A program made the position numbers and the translations under genes. Positions 58,104-64,000 of a DNA stretch of 64,000 bases are shown here, piece by piece. Origin of the DNA: Labilithrix sp. GTDB taxonomy: Bacteria > Myxococcota_A > Polyangia > Polyangiales > Polyangiaceae. Numbering within the stretch: the stretch's first letter is position 1; the number at the start of each line of letters is the position of its first letter. Location: NCBI GenBank assembly GCA_019637155.1, contig JAHBWE010000024.1:92466-156465 (forward strand). The letters are read 5' to 3'. Under the pieces are notes generated by a model, which searched no databases, was not told the origin of the DNA, and saw only the letters and a list, made by a program, of their open reading frames with translations.

Positions 58104-59465
58104 TCAGTCGCTCGACTTCTTCGGGTCGCCGATGCCGTGGCGGCGGAGGTAGCCGCGGACGTGCGCGCGCTCCATCGCGGCGCGCCGGCCGATCTCGCTC
58201 ACGTTGCCGGAGCACTCGGCGTAGAGCGCGGTGAAGTACTCGCGCTCGAACCGGGCGAGGACCTCGCGCTTCGCGTCCTGGAAGGTGCGGCCGCGCGTGG
58301 GCGTCGACTCCTGCGCCGCGACGAGCGGGGCGAGGTGCTGCGCGAGATCGATCGGCCCTTCCTTGCCGAACGCGAGCGCGACCGCGATGACGTTGCGGAG
58401 CTCGCGGACGTTGCCTGGCCAGTCGTGGCGCATCAGGCGCTCGAGCGAGTCGTTCGTGATGCGGTTGTAGGCGGTCGGATCGCCGAGGTCGCTGATCATC
58501 TTCCGCACGAGCGCGGGGATGTCTTCGAGGCGATCGCGGAGCGCCGGCAGCTCGATGCGGAGCTGCGCGACGCGGAAGTACAAGTCGCTTCGGAACGTGC
58601 CGGCGTTGACCTCGCGCACGAGGTCACGGCGCGTCGCCGCGATGACGCGGACGTTGACGGGCTTGTACGTGTTGGAGCCGACCGGCTTGATGCGCTGCTC
58701 GGCGAGCGCGCGGAGGAGCTTCGGCTGGACGTCGAGCGGGAGCTCACCGAGCTCGTCGAGGAAGATCGTCCCGCCGTCGGCCTCGACGAAGGGCGAGATG
58801 CGCTTGTCGACGGCGCCGGTGAACGATCCGCGCTCGTGACCGAACAGCGCGGACTCGGCGAGGCTCGGCGGGATGGCGCCGCAGTCGACGACGACGAACG
58901 GTTTGTTCGAGCGCGCCGACGCGCCGTGGATGGCGGCGGCGACGAGCTCCTTGCCGCACCCGGTCTCGCCGAGGATGAGGACGGTGAGGTCGGTCGGCGC
59001 GGCCTTGCGGCAGCGCTCGAAGACGCCGCGCATGCCCTGGCTCATGCCCACGAGCGGGCCGAACTGCGCGACCTCCGGGATGTCGACCTGCTCCGGCGTG
59101 GTCGGGCTGAACTCGAGCGTCGAGTCCCCTACGGTGAGCAGCGTGTGCTTGGTGAGGTAGACCTCGCCGACGCGCGTATCGCCGATGAACGTGCCGTTGC
59201 GGGACCCGAGGTCTCGCACGCGGACGCCGCGCTCGGTCGCGACCAGCTCGGCATGCACCGCGCTCACCTTCCGGTCGTCGAGGACGAGGTCGCACGCCTC
59301 GTTACGACCGATCACCTGGGTCTCCGGCCCGATGTCCAGGTCGGGCTTGTTGGCCTGACCGCGGTTCACTTTCAGTGAGCCGCCACGAACCTCGAGCCGC
59401 CCCTTCGTTGCGACAGTGGCATCCACGGATTTGCGTTGTATCACGCTGTCGTCCGCATCCGGCAA
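58104..59465 (-). CDS. FHA-domain sigma-54 enhancer-binding protein
   Basis: 453 residues. An FHA domain (about 25-120) has GRNEACDLVL, KVSAVHAEL and DLGSRNGTFI, the phosphothreonine-binding signature. The AAA+ domain has GETGCGKE and GGTIFLDELGE, but the sigma-54 loop is GSFTGA instead of GAFTGA. A C-terminal HTH (VSEIGRRAAMERAHVRGYL) follows. FHA activators in myxobacteria respond to Ser/Thr kinases, which fits the kinase two genes downstream. The only in-frame early starts are TTG at 59465 and later GTG codons, so the start is uncertain. Confidence 0.85.
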   Translation of the reverse strand: MPDADDSVIQRKSVDATVATKGRLEVRGGSLKVNRGQANKPDLDIGPETQVIGRNEACDLVLDDRKVSAVHAELVATERGVRVRDLGSRNGTFIGDTRVGEVYLTKHTLLTVGDSTLEFSPTTPEQVDIPEVAQFGPLVGMSQGMRGVFERCRKAAPTDLTVLILGETGCGKELVAAAIHGASARSNKPFVVVDCGAIPPSLAESALFGHERGSFTGAVDKRISPFVEADGGTIFLDELGELPLDVQPKLLRALAEQRIKPVGSNTYKPVNVRVIAATRRDLVREVNAGTFRSDLYFRVAQLRIELPALRDRLEDIPALVRKMISDLGDPTAYNRITNDSLERLMRHDWPGNVRELRNVIAVALAFGKEGPIDLAQHLAPLVAAQESTPTRGRTFQDAKREVLARFEREYFTALYAECSGNVSEIGRRAAMERAHVRGYLRRHGIGDPKKSSD

Positions 59466-59479
59466 GAGGATCTTTCAAC

Positions 59480-59581
59480 GTCGGGGGCTTTGCCCCCGAC
59501 ACCCCCACCCCAGACACGGCCCTCGCGCTTCGCGCTCGGGTTGCTTCGCAACCGCATTCGCGGCCGCTTCTGGGGCCCCGG
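59480..59581. repeat. Dispersed GC-rich repeat, copy 2
   Basis: About 80% identical by eye to 38054-38157, same orientation. It contains CGGGGGCTTTGCCCCCG and GGTTGCTTCGCAACC palindromes and the shared core beginning GCCCCCGACACCCCCACC. It sits 15 bp upstream of the FHA activator start, as copy 1 sits upstream of the radical SAM operon. Confidence 0.6.
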
Positions 59582-59630
59582 TCGGGGGGCGGGCGTGGGG
59601 ATGGGGCTTGCGTGGTGCGGGTGGGGGTCC

Positions 59631-59720
59631 GTGATTTTTTTTTGGCGTGCACGACGCGCCGGTGGGCTGCGACGCCTTTGGTATGCGGCGTCGCTAGGAT
59701 CTGCCTTTTCGCTACGCATC
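59631..59720 (-). repeat. Second dispersed repeat, copy 2
   Basis: The reverse complement matches 39257-39344 at about 84% by eye, with nine T on the plus strand (59635-59643) where the other copy has a shorter run. Together with the repeat at 59480-59581 it fills most of the gene-free stretch 59466-59788. Confidence 0.6.
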
Positions 59721-59788
59721 GCGGCGGCGTTCGAGCCGAGGCACCCGTTTCGAGCCCACGACCCAGCTTCGCGTCGAGGTCCGCGACG

Positions 59789-60166
59789 TTACGTGTCGTC
59801 GTGGTGGGCGGGGGATCGGGTGGAGGGCACCGCGTACATCTCGACGAGGTAGTCGAGCGATCCCTCTTCGAGCCGATGCGCGCGCACCGCCTCGGCGGCC
59901 CAGCGGCGCACGCGCGCGACGAGGAAGCGGTACGCGACGTGGAGGCCGAGGAGGAGCGTGGTCAGGAACGCCGCGACGAACGTGAGGCCGCCGGTGAGCC
60001 CGATCACCTTCCCGAAGAGCACGCCGCCTTGCCCGCGATCGGCGACGGTGAGATAGACCGCCCCGGCGGCGACGAGGAGCGCGATCGCGACGACGAACGC
60101 GACGGCCCGCCGATGCAACGCGCTCGCGCGCCGCAACAGGTCCGCCTGCACGTCGTCGCCCTCCAC
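59789..60166 (-). CDS. Small two-segment membrane protein
   Basis: 125 residues with two hydrophobic segments (AVAFVVAIALLVAAGAVYLTV and GLTGGLTFVAAFLTTLLLGLH). The short loop between them is glycine-rich and both ends are charged. No family recognised. The gene is isolated between the repeats and a divergent lipoprotein gene. Confidence 0.55.
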   Translation of the reverse strand: MEGDDVQADLLRRASALHRRAVAFVVAIALLVAAGAVYLTVADRGQGGVLFGKVIGLTGGLTFVAAFLTTLLLGLHVAYRFLVARVRRWAAEAVRAHRLEEGSLDYLVEMYAVPSTRSPAHHDDT

Positions 60167-60264
60167 GCTGCGACGCTATCGAACCGCCGGCGCGTCGTCG
60201 AGGAGCTCACTCCTTTCGCGTTGGCTGGGGATTGGCTAGGCTTCTTGGGCGAGCCTCGGCTCCC

Positions 60265-60972
60265 ATGTATCGCTTCTTTGCTTTGGCAGTCCTTGGTGGT
60301 GCGAGCGCGCTGGGCGTGCTCGGCGTTGGTGCGTGCGGGTCGACCGCGCTCGAGCCGACGCCCGGGCCCAACGACGGCGGGCCCAACCTTCGTTGGGACA
60401 GCGCGCTCGTCGATCCGGTGGAGGGAGGCGCGCCGCTCGATTCGGCTCCGCCGGTCGAGGCGAGCTGCGAGAAATATTGCGAGCTCGTCACGGAGAACTG
60501 CACCGAGGCGAACGCGCAGTACGCGTCGAAGGCCGAGTGCCTCTCCTTCTGCGAGCACCTCCCGCTGCGGGAGCCGAGCCGCGGAGGCGACGAGATCTCG
60601 TCGCCGTCCGTTGCTTGCCGCCAGTACTGGGCGGACGCTCCTTCGAAGACGAGCCCGACCTCGTATTGCCTCGCGGCGGGACCGTTCGGCGGCAACACCT
60701 GCGGCGATCGCTGCACCGCGTTCTGCACCGCGGTCCTCTCCATCTGCCCCGCCGACGCGCCGAACGCTCCGTACGCGGATCAACCCGAGTGCGCCACCGC
60801 CTGCACCGCCTTCGCGTTCCGCGACGCCGGCAACGACGGCGGCGGCGAAAGCCCCGGCGGCCCAGCCGAAGGCGACACCCTCAACTGCCGCCTGCACCAC
60901 CTCCGCGCCGCGCTCTCCCAACCTGCAAAGTGCAAGGATGTGCGCCGCGAGAGCCCGACCTGCAAAGACTGA
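60265..60972 (+). CDS. Cys-rich lipoprotein
   Basis: 235 residues. MYRFFALAVLGGASALGVLG ends at a lipobox VGAC. The mature part has two similar Cys modules: CEKYCELVTENCTEANAQY with AECLSFCEHLP, and CTAFCTAVLSICPADAPNA with PECATACTAF. These C-x3-C-x6-C units are common in myxobacterial secreted proteins and probably form disulfides. Function unknown. The ATG at 60265 is chosen because it places the signal peptide correctly. Confidence 0.65.
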   Translation: MYRFFALAVLGGASALGVLGVGACGSTALEPTPGPNDGGPNLRWDSALVDPVEGGAPLDSAPPVEASCEKYCELVTENCTEANAQYASKAECLSFCEHLPLREPSRGGDEISSPSVACRQYWADAPSKTSPTSYCLAAGPFGGNTCGDRCTAFCTAVLSICPADAPNAPYADQPECATACTAFAFRDAGNDGGGESPGGPAEGDTLNCRLHHLRAALSQPAKCKDVRRESPTCKD

Positions 60973-61000
60973 GCTGACGGGCTTCCCAAGTGGCCGCCGC

Positions 61001-61594
61001 TCACTCCTCCTCGTCGTCCCCGAAGAGGACGCCGACCGCGATCTCGATCGTCTCGAACGGCTCCGCCCGCACGCGGTCGCCGCGTTCCGCGGCCAGCACT
61101 TCGATGTACCCGTCCGGCCCCCAGCGATAGACGAGCAGCGTCTCCGCGACGGGGTCGACGATCCAGTAGTGAGCCAGCCGGTGGTGATGGTAGACGCGCT
61201 TCTTCTTGACGAGATCGTTGCGTCGATTGGTCGAGAGGACCTCGCAGATCCAGTCCGGCACCACACGGACCGGGACCTCGGTCGGGAGCGTGGGGAGACG
61301 CTCTCGCCGCCAGCCGACGTTGTCGGGTCGAAAGGTATTCTTCGGGTCGAAATAGACCTCGACCTCCGAGGCGAACCACCACCCACCGGGACGCTCGGGC
61401 GGACCGCCCGGACGGCGATCGAACGGGCCGAGGCTCCGCCCAAGGCGCGTCTGCACGCCTCCGTGGCGGGCGGTCGCGGCCTCTTTCTCGCCAAGCTCGC
61501 CGTCGACCAGCTCATGGTGCCGCCGCTCCTCGGGGACCGCGAGGAGATCGGCCAGCGTCGCTGCGCCTGGCGACTTCCGGCTGACAGCGCTCAT
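61001..61594 (-). CDS. Uma2-family (DUF820) endonuclease-like protein
   Basis: 197 residues. The order HELVDGEL, FDPKNTFRPDNVGW, PDWICEVLS, HHHRLAHYWIVDP and a C-terminal ETLLVYRW fits the Uma2 family, which has a PD-(D/E)xK fold; the acidic residues of the active site (D of RPDN, E of CEVLS) are present. Uma2 genes are numerous in cyanobacteria and myxobacteria and mostly of unknown role. A TAGGAGTG site directly before ATG 61594 decides the start. Confidence 0.78.
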   Translation of the reverse strand: MSAVSRKSPGAATLADLLAVPEERRHHELVDGELGEKEAATARHGGVQTRLGRSLGPFDRRPGGPPERPGGWWFASEVEVYFDPKNTFRPDNVGWRRERLPTLPTEVPVRVVPDWICEVLSTNRRNDLVKKKRVYHHHRLAHYWIVDPVAETLLVYRWGPDGYIEVLAAERGDRVRAEPFETIEIAVGVLFGDDEEE

Positions 61595-61660
61595 CACTCC
61601 TACCGTACCACGGCGTTCCACATCTTCGGCCTCGGCCACACGTCCGAGACGGGCGTCGGT

Positions 61661-62759
61661 CTACTTCGGAAGACGGGATACGTGACCGTCGTTCGGCGAG
61701 GCCCAGTACACGTGAGTCGCCGTGACGGCGACGAGGCGCGCCGACACGTTGGCAGGTAGAGCCGCATCCTGCGCGAGCACGAGCGGCGTTCCCCCCGTCA
61801 CCGGCGCGCGCTCGAGTCGGCCGCTGTCGCCGTCGATCCAGTAGAGAAAGCCCTGATCGCGGACGAGCGAGCGCGGTCGCCGGCGCTCCGTCACCAGCGT
61901 CGTGACGCCTCCGCCGTTCTTGTCGGATTTCCGAATTTCGGTCGCCGTCGTCCAGTAGAGCGACGTGGCGTCCGTCGCGATCGAGTGGAGGCCGTCCTGG
62001 CCGTTCACGATCGCCGCGGCGCCGCCGCCGGGGGAGCCTTCATGATCGTCCGCGCGGCGCGATCGACCCAGTACAGGTCGTCGTCGTCCAGCGCGAGGCC
62101 GAAGGGATCGCCGTTCGTTGTCGAGATCGTGCCGGCGGACGTGAGGTTGTGGTTGTTGCGGCGGACGTCGCCCGAGTCACGGCTGTAGAAGAGCTGGGTC
62201 GAGCTCGCGACGATGTCGCGTATGCGCTCCGTCATCGCCGAGCCGCCCGAGCCGGCGCTCAGGTGGTAGTAGGCGAGCGTGTCGTTCGTGCCCACGACGA
62301 GCCGCGACGCCGTGAGCGTCAGCGCACTTCCGTTGCTCGAGGAGCCCGGCATGTCGGAGCCGCGCAGCCGGAGAGGCTGAAGCGCTGAACGACGCCGGGG
62401 TTCGCGATGAAGACGTCGCTTCCGACCGCGATCGCGCGCGGCTCCGTCAGCGTGGCGACCGGCTCTCGGTTGCACAGACCGCCCGTACACCCGCGGCCTC
62501 CGCACGAGTGCCCGCACGCGCCGCAGTTGTTCTCCGACGTAAGGATGTCGCCGCACTCCGAGACCGGCGGGGGCTCGATCGTCGCATCGCCCGCGCCGGC
62601 TGCATCCGAGACGTCCGCGGCGGGCAGCGTCGCGCCGGGGTCCTCCGGTGTCGGTGTCGGCGCGCCGTCGAGCGTGGGACCCGCGCCCACGACGTCGAGC
62701 CCGCACGCGAACAGCGCAACGAGCGGGAGCAAGCGAGCCCCCCCGGCTGCGCGACGCAT
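61661..62759 (-). pseudogene. Beta-propeller lipoprotein gene with two frameshifts
   Basis: Three frames join into one protein. The first (from ATG 62759) has a lipobox LVALFAC, a Cys-rich module (CGACGHSCGGRGCTGGLC) and the start of a propeller (EPRAIAVGSDVFIANPGVV). After about 62350 the next frame continues (RIRDIVASSTQLFYSRD, GDPFGLALDDDDLYWVDR). After about 62015 the third continues (GLHSIATDATSLYWTTATEI, FLYWIDGDSG) to the stop at 61661. Two single-base indels explain it. The repeated LYW motif is typical of such propellers. Confidence 0.6.
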
Positions 62760-63426
62760 TCGAGCCAAAGTGTATCACTGCCCGGAGCGCGCCTCGCACG
62801 GTCGTCGAGCGGCCGCACGCCATGCCGCCCGCAACGCGCGACCCGCCCGATGCGATGCGCGCTGACGCGGCTGCACTCTAGGCCCATGGCGACGTTCTAC
62901 TTAGGCCTCTGCACGAGGCGCCTGCCTTTCGTGGCGACGTCGGTACAGGGCGCTGCGAGGTTGTGCCGTTCGCAATGCCTTGCGGCCGCATCGCGCCATA
63001 GTGCCCACCCCGCGCTCCCCAGCCCGCCTGCCGCCCACCGCCAGCGGCTGGTCGCTGTGCGTCCGGCACGACACGGGGTCCGCACCATCGCGGATTGAGT
63101 GTCAGCGTGAACGCACCGTGCTGGGTGCGGGCAGCGTCGGCGACGCATCGAGGGAGCCACGCTGGCGTAGATCGGCTAGCGACAATGCCGTTCGGATAGG
63201 CGCTCCGGAGCCGGGTCCGTTTCCGGCGCCGTGAGCCGGGGGAATCCGATGACCGAGTCCGGATCCGTGATTCGGGTCGACCGGATGCCGGAACTGACCA
63301 AACGCTTCGTCGGAGGTAGCCGGATCCCGCAGGTCGGAGCACTAAGCCGTGCATCTAACCCAGCAACTTCAGGAGACTCTAGGTCAGCCCTGGACACCCT
63401 TCAGGGCCCGCCGCTACGCTGAGAGC
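62760..63426. other. Gene-poor stretch of altered composition
   Basis: No reading frame here looks protein-like on either strand. The GC content is visibly lower than in the genes around it. The stretch 63195-63330 contains many short GGATCC/CCGG-type inverted motifs reminiscent of sequence flanking insertion elements, but no transposase and no clear terminal repeats are present. TACACT on the minus strand at 62774-62769 is a candidate -10 for the lipoprotein pseudogene. Confidence 0.4.
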
Positions 63427-63945
63427 TCAATTGCAACCACCGTCGCCGCAACAAAGGCCCTGAGGCGTCGGTTCGTCGCTGCAACCGAAGAAGGTTCGGA
63501 CGAGGCATACCTCGCCTGCCGCGCAGTCGTCTGTGGTTTGGCAAGTACGGTGACAACGACCGTCACCAGCAACCCCTTGGTACGATCCCCCACTTCCGTC
63601 GTTGCACAAAGCGCCGTGAGCGGTCGTGCCGCAGCTCACTTGTGTGTAACAAGCCTCGTTGCTCGCACAATTGAAGTAGCAGCTTGAGGACTCGACCGAA
63701 GCGCATGAGCCATCACCTGGGCCAGCGTCGGTCGCTCCTCCATCCGCGTGGCTAGCGTCGGCACCTCCGCCGTCGTCTTTTTCCGGCTCGACGCTGCCGG
63801 AGGCATCCTTTTCCGGCATGACGCTACCGCTCACCCCCGCATCCTTATCCTGATCCCCGGCCCCAACGACGAGGTGGGACGCAGTCGCACACGAGACCGC
63901 AACGAACGCCAACGCACCAAAGCCGAGCCACCTCATTGCGTTCAC
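63427..63945 (-). CDS. Cys-rich lipoprotein
   Basis: 172 residues. The signal peptide has the lipobox VAVSC. An Asp/Gly/Ala-rich linker contains the duplicated motif SGSVMPEKD / SGSVEPEKD. The C-terminal half has paired cysteines (SSSCYFNCASNEACYTQVSC, CHRTCQTTDDCAAG, LCCGDGGCN), a module seen in many myxobacterial surface proteins. GTG at 63945 follows GGAGGG; ATG at 63936 is an alternative. Function unknown. Confidence 0.65.
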   Translation of the reverse strand: MNAMRWLGFGALAFVAVSCATASHLVVGAGDQDKDAGVSGSVMPEKDASGSVEPEKDDGGGADASHADGGATDAGPGDGSCASVESSSCYFNCASNEACYTQVSCGTTAHGALCNDGSGGSYQGVAGDGRCHRTCQTTDDCAAGEVCLVRTFFGCSDEPTPQGLCCGDGGCN

Positions 63946-64000
63946 GAGCCCTCCGATGTCGTCTCGTTGATGCGGTTGCGACTAGGGTCGAAGCACCTTA

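Overview
The window is very GC-rich DNA packed with genes on both strands. It carries many secreted lipoproteins, sigma-54 enhancer-binding proteins (one with an FHA domain), a Ser/Thr protein kinase and several hybrid histidine kinases. Together with menaquinone synthesis by the futalosine route, this suggests a Myxococcota chromosome, probably of the Polyangia type. No plasmid, phage or complete insertion sequence is visible, and no rRNA, tRNA or CRISPR array was recognised.

Layout. (1) 1-2060: the end of a glycine-rich secreted protein, a GNAT acetyltransferase and small unknown genes. (2) 2065-10825, minus strand: a futalosine menaquinone operon with translationally coupled genes: UbiD-MenG fusion, UbiX (MqnM), an unknown radical-SAM-like protein without a cluster motif, MqnE, MqnA-MqnC fusion, MqnX deaminase and, after a 160-bp gap, the prenyltransferase MqnP. 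A perfect 8+8 palindrome sits 25 bp before the first start codon. MqnD is not in the window. (3) 10972-15208: gene remnants, a small zinc-ribbon-like protein, a PP2C-like phosphatase, a 3-phosphoglycerate dehydrogenase and a lipoprotein. (4) 15238-23765, minus strand: a DEAD-box helicase, then rimP-nusA-ylxR-infB-rbfA, with a frameshifted lipoprotein gene inserted on the opposite strand between infB and rbfA. (5) 23965-30780: three soluble histidine kinases (two hybrid) around a trehalose-forming treZ.

(6) 30891-38050, minus strand: the most interesting locus. Eight genes are joined by 4-5 nt start/stop overlaps. They encode a 124-residue protein, a 431-residue helical protein, a MurG-like glycosyltransferase, a SPASM-type radical SAM enzyme, two tandem paralogous radical SAM enzymes, a lipoprotein with an acidic calcium-type loop, and a lipoprotein with 29 cysteines. 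It looks like a dedicated modification pathway for a surface product, with the Cys-rich lipoprotein as candidate substrate. The substrate and the chemistry are unknown.

(7) 38054-39350: dispersed repeats with HNH-endonuclease and ECF-sigma remnants. (8) 39461-41742: two haem-binding (CxxCH) lipoproteins. (9) 42100-59465: a regulatory and envelope block with a CheR-histidine kinase fusion, an OmpA-type outer-membrane protein, an NtrC-type regulator overlapping an ABC ATPase, an ECF-like sigma factor, an OmpR/EnvZ-type pair with an outer-membrane barrel, and a kinase/enhancer-binding-protein cluster. (10) 59480-64000: a second set of the same repeats, Cys-rich lipoproteins, a Uma2 protein, a twice-frameshifted beta-propeller lipoprotein gene and a gene-poor stretch.

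Most genes without a recognised function are annotated by visible features only. Start codons were chosen by overlap, ribosome-binding site and family alignment from memory. No database search was possible.
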